Source of the DNA: Candidatus Kuenenia stuttgartensis
Lineage (GTDB): Bacteria > Bacteroidota > Bacteroidia > Flavobacteriales_D > Crocinitomicaceae
NCBI GenBank assembly: GCA_943326025.2
Contig: CALPRR020000017.1
Span: 1-20,633 of the forward strand
Direction: 5' to 3'
Length of the DNA stretch: 20,633 bases
The translations under genes and the position numbers were made by a program. A model generated the notes under the pieces. The model made no database searches. It was not told the origin of the DNA and was given only the letters and a program-made list of their open reading frames with translations. Positions 7,498 through 16,053 of the stretch are shown here, piece by piece. How positions within the stretch are numbered: the first letter of the stretch is position 1; every line of letters begins with the position of its first letter.

Positions 7498-8596
7498 CAA
7501 ACTCTTTTTGGATAGAGCAAATCTGCATTAAAGCCATTTCAACAATCAAACGCTGATTTTTAGAAGATTTATAATCAACATCTGCTTTGCTTAATACTCC
7601 TAAAGCTCTCAATAATTGAGCTCCATCTATTGCTTTTGATTGATCTATATATTTTTGCTCGATAGATTCACCTACTTCAAGTAATTTGGCAGTTCGCATA
7701 TCTTTACAAACCAATAAGTTTCTGTAGTGATCAGCTAAGCCAACGATGAAATTATGTGAGTCAAATCCTTTTTCAATTACATCATTTAACAATAAAAGAC
7801 AACTTGGAATATCTTCTTTTTGAGCACTATCAACTATTCTAAAGTAATAATCATAATCTAAAATATTTAAATTATCAATTACGCTTTGGTAAGTTAAATT
7901 ATTTCCTGCAAATGTCACAATTTGATCAAAAATCGATAGTGCATCTCTTAAAGCTCCATCTGCTTTTTGAGCAATTAAATGCAACGCTTCAGGATCAGCT
8001 GTTATCTGTTCTTTAACAGAAATAGAAGCTAAATGGTCAGCCATATCAGAAATTTTGATTCGGCTAAAATCAAAAATTTGACATCTAGATAATATGGTTG
8101 GTATTATTTTATGCTTTTCAGTAGTTGCTAAAATATAAATAGCATGTTTTGGTGGTTCTTCTAATGTTTTCAAAAATGCATTGAATGCAGCATTAGATAA
8201 CATATGAACCTCATCAATAATATATATTTTGTGTGTTCCTAACTGAGGTGCAATTCTGACTTGATCGATTAAGTTACGTATATCATCAACTGAATTGTTC
8301 GAAGCCGCATCTAACTCATAAACATTTAACGACGCTCCTGAATTAAAAGATAAGCATGATTCACATTGGTCACAAGCTTCAGTTGCATCAGATTTATTAA
8401 AACAGTTGATTGTTTTTGCTAGAATACGTGCAGTAGTTGTTTTACCCACACCTCTAGATCCACAAAATAAAAACGCTTGAGCTAAATGATTGTTTTTTAT
8501 TGCATTTTTCAACGTAGATGTAATAGATTTTTGTCCAACGACAGTATCGAAGGTTTGCGGTCTATATTTACGTGCTGAAACTACAAAATCACTCAT
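7481..8596 (-). CDS. dnaX: DNA polymerase III clamp-loader subunit gamma (zero-frame dnaX product)
   Basis: AAA+ ATPase that, with delta and delta-prime, opens and loads the sliding clamp at the replication fork. Visible features in order: N-terminal SARKYRPQTFDTVVGQ, Walker A GSRGVGKT (46-53), four zinc-binding cysteines (65, 75, 78, 81), Walker B DEVH (128-131), the sensor-1 region ILATTE, and SRC (170-172) with its trans-acting arginine finger. The collar (domain III) ends near IVEMALMQICSIQKEFEK. The zero frame stops at 371 residues, two codons after the A-run, almost exactly where domain III ends. The product would therefore be a complete ATPase-plus-collar gamma protein rather than a broken fragment. 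The start ATG (8594-8596) gives the standard N-terminus. A frame change at the run adds the tau C-terminus encoded at 7496-6873. Confidence 0.93.
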   Translation of the reverse strand: MSDFVVSARKYRPQTFDTVVGQKSITSTLKNAIKNNHLAQAFLFCGSRGVGKTTTARILAKTINCFNKSDATEACDQCESCLSFNSGASLNVYELDAASNNSVDDIRNLIDQVRIAPQLGTHKIYIIDEVHMLSNAAFNAFLKTLEEPPKHAIYILATTEKHKIIPTILSRCQIFDFSRIKISDMADHLASISVKEQITADPEALHLIAQKADGALRDALSIFDQIVTFAGNNLTYQSVIDNLNILDYDYYFRIVDSAQKEDIPSCLLLLNDVIEKGFDSHNFIVGLADHYRNLLVCKDMRTAKLLEVGESIEQKYIDQSKAIDGAQLLRALGVLSKADVDYKSSKNQRLIVEMALMQICSIQKEFEKKNN

Positions 8597-8677
8597 ACTA
8601 CAAAATTAAATAAAAAAATCTGACTTATTGTATCAAATCGGTTGATTTTATTAAAAACTTCTAACAAAGCTTTAAGA

Positions 8678-9436
8678 TTAACTATTTCTAAAGAAATCAG
8701 AAAGTAAAATTCCTGTTGCGATTGACACATTAAGTGATTCAGCCTTTCCAAATCTAGGAATTGTTATAGGATTTGTAATAAAAGATTTTATTTTTTCAGA
8801 AATTCCATTCCCTTCATTTCCAAGGATTAATAAGCCTTCTGGTATTAATTTATGTTTGTATATGTTTTGTCCTTCTAATAAAGCTCCGAATATTGGTCCA
8901 GAAAAGTTAGTTAAGTAATTTTCAAGATCGCAATAGGTTACAGTAATTCTAAAAATTGCCCCCATACTTGCTTGAACGACTTTTGGGTTGTAAATATCAA
9001 CTGTTTCTTTTGAGCAAATAATCTCTTTAACATTAAACCAGTCAGCTAATCGTAAGATAGTCCCCATGTTTCCGGGATCTTGTATGTTATCTAAAACAAG
9101 TTTAAATGAAGATTGTGATGATTTTAAATCCAACTTTTTTACAATCGCAAGAGATTTATTAGGATTTTTCATAGAAGAAATTGATTTCAATTCTTCCGGT
9201 GTAGCAATAGCATTTACAAGTGTTTTATTGTTTTTATAATGCTCGCTTTCATTTGTAACGCATAGAAAATCAATTGAATCCGGGAAGTTTTCAATCAATT
9301 CTTGAATCATTTTTTCACCTTCGACAATAAAAACCTTCGAATCATCTCTGTTTTTTTTGAGTTGAAAAGAACGAATCCATTTTATCTTATTCTTAGAAAG
9401 ATTCTCCACTTTTTCTTTATTATTATCTTTGTACAA
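8678..9436 (-). CDS. TrmH/SpoU-family RNA 2'-O-methyltransferase
   Basis: A SPOUT-fold enzyme that uses SAM to methylate ribose 2'-OH in rRNA or tRNA. Numbering from the TTG start, an N-terminal substrate-binding domain (IRSFQLKKNRDDSKVFIVEG) is followed by motif 1, LDNIQDPGNMGTILR (115-129), with its catalytic Asn/Arg. Motif 2 is LLILGNEGNGIS (202-213) and motif 3 is IPRFGKAESLNVSIA (226-240). All three knot motifs are intact; the exact nucleotide target cannot be read from sequence. No ATG lies before residue 43, which is already inside the first domain. The start must be TTG at 9436 (252 residues) or GTG at 9409 (243 residues, MENLSKNKIKWIRS, closer to relatives); I give the longer form because its start follows an A-rich leader and a good promoter. 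Divergent from tamL, with only 12 bp between the two proposed start codons. Confidence 0.9.
   Translation of the reverse strand: MYKDNNKEKVENLSKNKIKWIRSFQLKKNRDDSKVFIVEGEKMIQELIENFPDSIDFLCVTNESEHYKNNKTLVNAIATPEELKSISSMKNPNKSLAIVKKLDLKSSQSSFKLVLDNIQDPGNMGTILRLADWFNVKEIICSKETVDIYNPKVVQASMGAIFRITVTYCDLENYLTNFSGPIFGALLEGQNIYKHKLIPEGLLILGNEGNGISEKIKSFITNPITIPRFGKAESLNVSIATGILLSDFFRNS
9424..9431 (+). promoter_or_regulatory. Possible -7 box for tamL
   Basis: TATCTTTG matches TANNTTTG exactly and would start RNA near 9437-9439, about 10 bases before the proposed TTG start at 9449. It lies inside the 5' end of the divergent methyltransferase frame. No TTG is found 17-23 bp upstream, so the support is partial. 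Confidence 0.4.
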
Positions 9437-9448
9437 ATTTTGTTTTCG

Positions 9449-12112
9449 TTGAGAAAGTTCAAACTTACATATATTCTTTTAATCTTGCTACAAGTTCTTT
9501 TTTCTTGTGGTACTGTTAAGCATGTACCTGAAAACCGTTACTTGCTTAAAAAGAATACAATAGAAGTGACTGGGGGAGTATTAAATGAAGACGAAGTAAA
9601 TTCAATTATTCGACAACAACCTAACACAAAATCCCTTGGTTTAAAATTAAAACTTTGGGTATTTAATCACATTGATTCGGCTAAAGTTGCCCAAAAGCGT
9701 AAATCTGAAAATCTGAAAATTTCTCTTGTTAACAGAAATAGAAAGGCTAAAGAAATAAGAATCAATCAAAAAAGAATAGCTAAAGCGATTAAAAAGGGTT
9801 CAAATTTATATGTAAAAAAAGAAATAACTTTAAAAGATAGTATTGAGCCAAGATTGTTTTTAAGAGAATGGGCTAAGTATAAAATTGGCGAAATCCCTGT
9901 TGTTTTTGATAGTATTGTTTTCAACAAATCTTTAGAACAATTATCATCTTATGTTAAAAATAAAGGATTTTTAAAAGGTCAAGTAATAGGTGAAGTGAAT
10001 TACAAGAAAAGGAAAAGAGTAAATGTTTCCTATAAGATAGTTACAAATCAACTTTATACTATAGATTCACTTGACATAGTCTGCTCAAATTCAGTAGTAA
10101 AAGGAAGTTATTTGACTTATATAAAGAAAAATGAAAGCCACAATTTAATTGGAAAAGCTTTTGATACAGACTTCTTGGACGATTATAGATATGGTGTTGC
10201 TAGATATATGCGTGATGATGCCTTATACGGATTTAGTCCCTCACACATAAGTTTTGAGGCAGATACTTTTTCAATACCGAACAAAGTAATTTTGAAAATG
10301 TATTTTACAGATCGCATGATTCGTTCTGAAGTAAATAGAGATAGTTTAATTCCTAGAAAACACGCTGTAACTACTGTTAAAGATGTCTATTTCCATATTG
10401 TTGATACTAACTCTTTTGATGGTGATTTTAAGTCAAAAGTAGAATCGATGGGGTTAACTATTTTGGATAATAATTATTTAAGAACGATAGATACTTTTAG
10501 CTATCAAAAAATAAAACTTAAACACTCAGCTGAATTGGATTTAAAACGTGAAGCAACATTTTATTATAATGGGAAACTTTTTTTAGATCCAAGTTTAATG
10601 GAAGTTCAAAATTTCTTAGAAAAAGGGAATTATTACAAAGATAAATATTTAGATAGGTCTTATTCTTTTTTACAGCAATTAGGTCTCTTTCAGAATGTTA
10701 AAGTAATTATTGAAGAGGTGCCAAATTCAAACATGGTCGAAGTTCATTATTATTTGACACCAGCTAAAAAGCAAAGTTATAGTTTTATCCCTAGAGGCTC
10801 AACATCGAATGGTTTTTTAGGAGTTACAGCATCTGTTAACTATACAAATAAAAACATGTTTAGAGGTGCTGAAAAACTAACATTTGCAATTTCTGGAGGT
10901 TTTGAATCACAGCCCCCCATTTTTGATAAAAGTGAAGACGGTACGACTATTCAAAAATCCTCACGAAGTTTTAATACATTTGAAATAGGACCTTCTATAA
11001 AATTGGAATTACCAGGGCTATATCCTATTAAATCGACTCAACTTTATAAAAGGCAAAGAGCAAGAACGATTATTTCTTCAGCATATAATTTTCAAAACAG
11101 GGCTGATTTTTCAAGAGAAATTTTTCAGCTGAATTATTCGTGGAAGTTTTTATCGCCAGATAGAACTCAAGTATTTCAAGTAGGATTACCGTTTTTATCT
11201 GTAATAAAATTTGTAAATATTAATAAGTCAGATGCATTCAATGAAAAACTGAATGCATTAAATGATTTATTTTTAAAAAACACCTATAGCGATCAATTTA
11301 TATGGCAGGATTTAAAATTATCTTTTGAGTATAAAAATACTGATAAAGAGCATAGATCAAAATCTACAATTTATTTTTCTAGTTCGTTTGATTTAGCCGG
11401 TAATACACTTTCTCTATTTAGAAATCTACAAGATAGTACTTCATTAGGTGAATATCAGTTTAGAGGTTTAGTTTACTCTCAATTTGCTCGATTAGACAAT
11501 CAGTTTAATTTTTCATATCCAATTACTAAAAAAAGGAGTTTCCATTTAAAAGGTTTATTTGGTGGTGGATTACCATACGGAAATACTAATACTTCAATGC
11601 CTTATGATTATAGTTTCTTTGCTGGTGGTGCGAATGATAATAGGGGATGGAGAGCTAGAACATTAGGACCTGGAGGTTATAAATATTACCTTGATACAAA
11701 TTCCATTTCAACTCAAGTAGGTGATTTAAGAATAGGAGGATCTCTAGAATATCGTTTTTCTTTTGGTTCACTTTTAAAAGGCGCTTTATTTGTTGATGCT
11801 GGAAATATTTGGACAATTCAAAAAGATAATAACAGACCTGGAAGTCAATTTTCAAAAGAATGGACTGAACAAATAGCAATAGCAACTGGTTTTGGTTTGA
11901 GGTTTGACTTTGAATTTTTTATTTTACGTTTAGATTTAGGTTTTCCAATACATAATCCAGCTTTGCCAAAAGGTTCTGATTGGGTTTTTCAACCAAAAAC
12001 GAATTATTACAAAGAAGTTGATGCTTTAAATTATTCTGATGCTTCTAAGGCAAAATTATCAACTCACTTGTTTACGCCAACTTTTAATTTTGGTATTGGT
12101 TATCCGTTCTAA
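9449..12112 (+). CDS. tamL: TamL-type BamA/TamA-family outer-membrane lipoprotein
   Basis: An Omp85-superfamily protein of about 887 residues, the Bacteroidota lipoprotein counterpart of TamA, thought to act with TamB in outer-membrane protein assembly or lipid transfer. From TTG at 9449 it begins MRKFKLTYILLILLQVLFSC, a textbook lipoprotein signal with lipobox LFSC and lipidated Cys20. The next part, GTVKHVPENRYLLKKNTIEV, is the usual family opening, followed by POTRA-like repeats (roughly to residue 440) and a 16-strand-type barrel. The Omp85 barrel motif is present as GGANDNRGWRARTLGPGGY near residues 727-745, and the protein ends in FNFGIGYPF with the terminal aromatic expected of outer-membrane barrels. 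An in-frame ATG exists at 9302, but it would place 49 residues inside the divergent methyltransferase gene and bury the signal peptide, so I reject it. TTG is the only start giving a sensible signal. Confidence 0.9.
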   Translation: MRKFKLTYILLILLQVLFSCGTVKHVPENRYLLKKNTIEVTGGVLNEDEVNSIIRQQPNTKSLGLKLKLWVFNHIDSAKVAQKRKSENLKISLVNRNRKAKEIRINQKRIAKAIKKGSNLYVKKEITLKDSIEPRLFLREWAKYKIGEIPVVFDSIVFNKSLEQLSSYVKNKGFLKGQVIGEVNYKKRKRVNVSYKIVTNQLYTIDSLDIVCSNSVVKGSYLTYIKKNESHNLIGKAFDTDFLDDYRYGVARYMRDDALYGFSPSHISFEADTFSIPNKVILKMYFTDRMIRSEVNRDSLIPRKHAVTTVKDVYFHIVDTNSFDGDFKSKVESMGLTILDNNYLRTIDTFSYQKIKLKHSAELDLKREATFYYNGKLFLDPSLMEVQNFLEKGNYYKDKYLDRSYSFLQQLGLFQNVKVIIEEVPNSNMVEVHYYLTPAKKQSYSFIPRGSTSNGFLGVTASVNYTNKNMFRGAEKLTFAISGGFESQPPIFDKSEDGTTIQKSSRSFNTFEIGPSIKLELPGLYPIKSTQLYKRQRARTIISSAYNFQNRADFSREIFQLNYSWKFLSPDRTQVFQVGLPFLSVIKFVNINKSDAFNEKLNALNDLFLKNTYSDQFIWQDLKLSFEYKNTDKEHRSKSTIYFSSSFDLAGNTLSLFRNLQDSTSLGEYQFRGLVYSQFARLDNQFNFSYPITKKRSFHLKGLFGGGLPYGNTNTSMPYDYSFFAGGANDNRGWRARTLGPGGYKYYLDTNSISTQVGDLRIGGSLEYRFSFGSLLKGALFVDAGNIWTIQKDNNRPGSQFSKEWTEQIAIATGFGLRFDFEFFILRLDLGFPIHNPALPKGSDWVFQPKTNYYKEVDALNYSDASKAKLSTHLFTPTFNFGIGYPF
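9460..9493 (-). promoter_or_regulatory. Promoter for the RNA methyltransferase gene
   Basis: On the minus strand a TTG (9493-9491) and TAAGTTTG (9467-9460) are 23 bp apart, fitting the Flavobacterium-type TTG-N17-23-TANNTTTG consensus. Transcription would start near 9453, giving a short A-rich leader before the TTG at 9436. The promoter lies inside the signal-peptide codons of tamL. Confidence 0.5.
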
Positions 12113-12411
12113 TTACTATTTATCCATAATTTATGTCAAATATTTTACTTCTGAATTAATTGCAGATATAAAATCATAGATTGGATTACTTTTTTCTTTG
12201 TTCAGTCAGTATTGATGAAGTAATTGGATTGATCGTTTTGTTTTAAATCAACAAAGAACAATTGAAGTTTTTAATGACAATGCATAGGAGCTTTTTTGAA
12301 TCGATATGAATCTATTTAACAGTTGAAAATATTTGTTTTATCATTACTTAATTTTATGACAAAAAAAAAGCTATCGATAGATAGCCTTTTAATTTATTTT
12401 TTCTTAATTGT
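12113..12411. other. Gap between convergent tamL and TPR gene
   Basis: About 300 bp with no gene that I can support. A 9-bp inverted repeat (12194-12202 TTCTTTGTT with 12250-12258 AACAAAGAA) has a 47-base spacer and is too weak to call. The only clear element is the terminator at 12361-12390. Confidence 0.5.
12361..12390 (-). terminator. Rho-independent terminator after the TPR gene
   Basis: GCTATC (12370-12375) pairs with GATAGC (12380-12385) around a GATA loop. On the minus strand nine T follow directly (12369-12361). On the plus strand a T-rich tail also follows, so it may act in both directions for the convergent tamL and TPR genes. Confidence 0.8.
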
Positions 12412-14031
12412 TTATTTCCCATGTGGACTTGCGAAAAACGCTGCAGCTTGTTTGTCAGCAGGATCAATTGTTTTTACAATATTCCAATATTTTTGAGATT
12501 CAACTTTATTGTATTCTTTTGAATTAATGTAGTAATCACCTAAGTATTTACATGCTTCTATTGTAAATGATTTATAAGCAGGTGAAGCCATTTCTTCTTG
12601 TTTTAATAGATCAATAAATTTTTTGTAATTATCTTTAGCTAACCATTTTGTTGTTGGAGTTTCAAATTTGTATTTACTTCTTGCTATCCAGAAATAAGAG
12701 ATAGCATAAGAAGGAGAACGTTCTGCTAATCTAGAGAAACATGTATCTGCCATAGCATAGTTTTTAGGCCCAAAATAATAAGCTTTACCAAAATCATAAT
12801 ATTCTTGAGGAGTAATGTTGTTAGGATTACCGTTCATTTTTTTATTGAAAGTAGCAATTACATTGTCATATTTTTTTGCTTTCATATATAATTTTGCAAT
12901 CTCAGTATACATGTCTTTTGTAATAGCTGTGTCTTTTAAAGCAGCAATTTCATATTGAGTAATTGCTAAAGAGTCTTTTCCTAATTTACCCAAGATTAAA
13001 CCTTTGTATTTGTAATCTAAACCAATCACTTTGTCAGCAGGTACCATTGTGAAGAATTTGTCAGAGTGAGCTAAACCTTTTTCAAAACTCGTTTTAGAAT
13101 CATCACCTGGACATTCGAAGTAAGAATAAGTTAACATACGTTCAACGTAAAAATTATCAAATCCACTTGCTTGAACACCTAATAACTCATTGATGGCATC
13201 ACAGTGTTTTTTAGCTGAAAATAAAGAAGTTGAAAAACGGTAACGAGCTTCAGTACTGTTGTTTAATTCGATGTATTTTTTCCAGTTTTCAATTGCTTTA
13301 TTTGATTGATTAAACATCATATTTAATTCAGCGTTTTCTCTGAAAGCAGGAGCATATGTTGGATCTAAAGATTGAGCTTCTTTATATTTTTGATCAGCTA
13401 ATTCATAATTTCTAGCTCTTTGATATAATTTAGCAGTTCTTACAATCCCTTTTGAAGATTTTGGATTTAAATCCAATGCTAAATTGTAGTTTTTAATAGC
13501 TAGACTTCCGTCTCTTGGTGTTTTCTCTAATAAAGCATCACCTAAAATTAAATAAGATTCTGGGTTTTTACCGTCTAATTTAATTGCTAATTCTAATAAT
13601 TTAATAGCTTCATCTAATCGTTTGATTGGAGCGTAAGTTAATACTTCAGCTGTTTTACGAATAACTTCAGCATTTTTGTTTTTAGTCATAGTTGCAGCTT
13701 TTGCAAACTGAACTCTTGCTTTAGTTGTATCTCCTTTATACCATAAGTATTTCCCTAAACCAACAACATTTAATGCATTTAAAGGATCAACAGACGAACC
13801 TTTATTCCACATCATATTTGCTGAATCTAATTCATCATTTTTGAAGTAGTTTTCTCCAAAGTAAAAGTAATTGTCAGCTTTAGTTGGTTCTTTTGCAATC
13901 AATGCATTAAAATCTGTTCTAGCAGAAGCAAAACGTTCGTTATCAGTTTTTTTAATTGCTTCATCAAGAGTTTGAGCATTTGCAAAAGTTCCAAAAAGGA
14001 AAGAAATTGCAAGGATTTTATACGTTTTCAT
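12412..14031 (-). CDS. Exported tetratricopeptide-repeat protein
   Basis: A 539-residue exported protein. The signal peptide is MKTYKILAISFLFGTFANAQ, with cleavage near ANA-Q. The mature protein is built almost wholly of tandem TPR helix pairs: examples are ADNYFYFGENYFKNDELDSA, NPESYLILGDALLEKTP, SSKGIVRTAKLYQRARNYEL and SLAITQYEIAALKDTAITKD. These repeats form a superhelical scaffold for protein contacts in the periplasm. A protein of this type next to a PstS-like lipoprotein and a TonB gene is, as I recall, a recurring arrangement in Flavobacteriales, suggesting a linked envelope function, but the partner is unknown. It has its own promoter (14128-14160) and terminator (12361-12390), so it can be expressed independently of the TonB/PstS genes. 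Confidence 0.9.
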   Translation of the reverse strand: MKTYKILAISFLFGTFANAQTLDEAIKKTDNERFASARTDFNALIAKEPTKADNYFYFGENYFKNDELDSANMMWNKGSSVDPLNALNVVGLGKYLWYKGDTTKARVQFAKAATMTKNKNAEVIRKTAEVLTYAPIKRLDEAIKLLELAIKLDGKNPESYLILGDALLEKTPRDGSLAIKNYNLALDLNPKSSKGIVRTAKLYQRARNYELADQKYKEAQSLDPTYAPAFRENAELNMMFNQSNKAIENWKKYIELNNSTEARYRFSTSLFSAKKHCDAINELLGVQASGFDNFYVERMLTYSYFECPGDDSKTSFEKGLAHSDKFFTMVPADKVIGLDYKYKGLILGKLGKDSLAITQYEIAALKDTAITKDMYTEIAKLYMKAKKYDNVIATFNKKMNGNPNNITPQEYYDFGKAYYFGPKNYAMADTCFSRLAERSPSYAISYFWIARSKYKFETPTTKWLAKDNYKKFIDLLKQEEMASPAYKSFTIEACKYLGDYYINSKEYNKVESQKYWNIVKTIDPADKQAAAFFASPHGK

Positions 14032-14127
14032 GTTGATGTATTATTTGTAATTTGTAATTTCAATTTGTTCTGATTCTATCTTAATCAATAGTCTTGCCAA
14101 AAAATGAATTAATCATTAGAATGCGTG

Positions 14128-14160
14128 CAAAAATAAACATTTTTAAGAGAGTGAGTTCAA
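14128..14160 (-). promoter_or_regulatory. Promoter for the TPR gene
   Basis: On the minus strand TTG (14160-14158) and TATTTTTG (14135-14128) are separated by 22 bp, a full match to TTG-N17-23-TANNTTTG. The predicted leader is about 90 bases long. The site lies in the 164-bp gap after the PstS-like gene. Confidence 0.55.
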
Positions 14161-14195
14161 TTTTTAATGTTTAATTATTGTTAATTGTTACACTA

Positions 14196-15119
14196 TTATT
14201 CTGTAACAATTCTCAATTGACGCATTGGTGGATATGCAGGAACAAGGCAAGCTTTATGAATTATTAATTGTCCTTTTTCTCGAACACAAAAATTTACAAA
14301 ACCAGTGTTTAAGCCATCTATTTTACCTTTATTTAAAAACCAAACTTCTCGAGTTAGAGCATATTCATCCGTGAAAATAAACGCTTGATAAGGTTTTAAA
14401 TATTTATCATTTTTCGTTTTTGCAACACTCATTAAAGTGATACCGTTTAAATATGCTAAAACTCTTTTATCATCCTCATCACTTAACCAATTTACTCCAA
14501 TAATTCCGATTGCATTTTTATTTTTTTTAACATATTCAATTACTTCTTCAGATGATTTTGATGCGAATACATTTTTTGTCCAAGGAGCTTTATTGGTTAA
14601 ATTTTGAAAATATGCAAAGTTGGCAGAATTTTCGTGGTCAAAAACAATTGAAATATCCTTTTGAGAAGTAGACCATTTAGTTGTCTTTCCTAATAAGATG
14701 TTTTTTATTTCATCAACAGTAATTAATGTATCTTTATTTTCTTGATTCACAATTAGAGCAATTCCATCTTTTGCTAATTTGTTGCTTACGATTTCAATTC
14801 GATTTCTTAGAAGTTTTGCTTTTTCTTCCTTTGTTAAATCTCTAGATATACATATTGTTTTTGTTTTATCCATGAAAAGGGCATTGATCGCTTCATTTTC
14901 TGGTGTAAATTGAATATCAAGATTAGCATCAGGACGTTGACCCTCGAATGTATATTCCAATGTTTCGAATAATAGTTTATAGGATTCATCAACCATGAAA
15001 GAAGCGTCTCCACGACTGTGCGTATTTGATTGATAGGCAAATGGGTTTTCTGAACTATTACAGCTAAATAGAAGAAAAGTGATTAAAGATATTTTAGAAA
15101 TAATTAATATTTTTTTCAT
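14196..15119 (-). CDS. PstS-like phosphate-binding lipoprotein
   Basis: A 307-residue periplasmic-binding-protein-like lipoprotein. MKKILIISKISLITFLLFSC is a lipoprotein signal with lipobox LFSC and lipidated Cys20. The body follows the PBP-like (PstS) fold: GDASFMVDESYKLLFETLEY as the opening strand and helix, ICISRDLTKEEKAKL, IALIVNQENKDTLITVDEIKNILLGKTTKW (a PstS hallmark region) and KNAIGIIGVNW. No pst permease or ATPase genes are nearby, so it is probably not the binding protein of a classical Pst ABC transporter; in Bacteroidota such proteins occur beside TonB genes instead. It starts immediately after the stop of the small TonB-domain gene (TAA then ATG with no gap), so translation is likely coupled. 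The ligand is not proven; phosphate is inferred from the fold. Confidence 0.85.
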   Translation of the reverse strand: MKKILIISKISLITFLLFSCNSSENPFAYQSNTHSRGDASFMVDESYKLLFETLEYTFEGQRPDANLDIQFTPENEAINALFMDKTKTICISRDLTKEEKAKLLRNRIEIVSNKLAKDGIALIVNQENKDTLITVDEIKNILLGKTTKWSTSQKDISIVFDHENSANFAYFQNLTNKAPWTKNVFASKSSEEVIEYVKKNKNAIGIIGVNWLSDEDDKRVLAYLNGITLMSVAKTKNDKYLKPYQAFIFTDEYALTREVWFLNKGKIDGLNTGFVNFCVREKGQLIIHKACLVPAYPPMRQLRIVTE

Positions 15120-15527
15120 TTACTCAAAATTAAAATTAATAGGTAAATTGTATAATGTGCGAACTGTTTTGCCTTCGTTTGTAGCAGGTTTCCAGTGTGG
15201 CATTAATTTAACGACTCTTACAGCTTCAATATCACATTCTGGACAATTATTCACTCCTCTAAGGATTGAAATATTTGATATTTCACCATTTTTTTCCACT
15301 ATAAATTTAATAAAACATTTCCCTGATATTTTGTTTTTTATTGCAGTTTGAGGATAAACGATATTTTTAGCAATGAAATTTAACATTTCTTTACTTCCTC
15401 CAGGAAACTCAGCGGGATTTTCAGAAAAAGAGTAGATGGTATTATCTTGGTAAGATAATGTATCATTCGATTGAGCAAAATATTCCTGAGCTATTAGGAA
15501 GAATAATAGTAAAATTGAATGTTTCAT
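15120..15527 (-). CDS. Small exported TonB C-terminal-domain protein (second copy)
   Basis: A 135-residue protein with a signal peptide (MKHSILLLFFLIAQEYFAQS) followed by little more than a TonB C-terminal domain: FPGGSKEMLNFIAKNIVYP, the strand GKCFIKFIVEKNGEISNISI, NNCPECDIEAVRVVKLMPHW and TVRTLYNLPINFNFE. It lacks the cytoplasmic-membrane anchor and proline-rich spacer of true TonB, so it cannot by itself carry energy from ExbBD to an outer-membrane receptor; a soluble periplasmic partner is more likely. Cys71, Cys95 and Cys98 match cysteines at the same positions in the two neighbouring TonB-domain proteins. It abuts the PstS-like gene with zero spacing and lies 52 bp after the first small copy, so the three form a transcription unit. 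Confidence 0.88.
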   Translation of the reverse strand: MKHSILLLFFLIAQEYFAQSNDTLSYQDNTIYSFSENPAEFPGGSKEMLNFIAKNIVYPQTAIKNKISGKCFIKFIVEKNGEISNISILRGVNNCPECDIEAVRVVKLMPHWKPATNEGKTVRTLYNLPINFNFE

Positions 15528-15579
15528 ATTTATTTTTTATTCAAAACTAATCAAAATAAACAATTGAATAGTTAAGTCT

Positions 15580-15972
15580 TTAGTTTTTAAAAGTGATTGA
15601 AATATTCATATGGGTTCTAATAGGAATATTGTTTTTTATCGCAGGTTCCCATTTTGGCATTGATTGTATTAAACGAATTGCTTCCATATCACATTCTGGA
15701 CATTCAGGGATGTTTTTAATAACTTCAATGTTTTTTAATTCTCCTTCAACTGTGACCATAAAACGAACAACACACTTATCATTTATATTTTTTTCGGCCA
15801 CCGTTTTAGGATATTCAATATTGTCATTTATGAATATCATTAATTCAAAATCTCCTCCTGGAAATTGCGCTGAAGTACCTTCTGTTTTAGGTAATAAGTC
15901 CGAAGAATTAATTTGTCCTAAAGAAGAAAATGTTAAAAGTAAAATCGACAATAAGAATCCATTTTTTTTCAT
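15580..15972 (-). CDS. Small exported TonB C-terminal-domain protein (first copy)
   Basis: A 130-residue paralogue of the next gene. A signal peptide (MKKNGFLLSILLLTFSSLGQ) precedes a single TonB C-terminal domain: FPGGDFELMIFINDNIEYPK, DKCVVRFMVTVEGELKNIEV, PECPECDMEAIRLIQSMPKW and IRTHMNISITF. There is no membrane anchor. The cysteines are Cys67, Cys91 and Cys94. Its start ATG at 15972 lies 121 bp after the stop of the full-length TonB gene, and a strong terminator sits in that gap. A separate promoter must drive it or some read-through must occur; I see no consensus promoter. The copy probably arose by local duplication of the domain. Confidence 0.88.
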   Translation of the reverse strand: MKKNGFLLSILLLTFSSLGQINSSDLLPKTEGTSAQFPGGDFELMIFINDNIEYPKTVAEKNINDKCVVRFMVTVEGELKNIEVIKNIPECPECDMEAIRLIQSMPKWEPAIKNNIPIRTHMNISITFKN

Positions 15973-16053
15973 TTTACTCAGTTTTTGTTTACTTTTTTAA
16001 ATTTAAAAAGAAAACATCGGGACAACTAAAAATGTTGAAAAATCAAAGAAAAA

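Noticed and set aside
8601..8608. TAATTTTG on the minus strand as the dnaX -7 promoter box
   Set aside because: It matches TANNTTTG but lies only 4 bp before the ATG, which would leave no leader; likely chance in AT-rich DNA.
9302..9448. Extended N-terminus of TamL from the in-frame ATG at 9302
   Set aside because: It would overlap the divergent RNA methyltransferase by 135 bp and put the lipoprotein signal 50 residues inside the protein.
12194..12258. 9-bp inverted repeat in the tamL-TPR gap
   Set aside because: The spacer is long (47 bases), the arms are AT-rich with no extension, and chance occurrence is likely.
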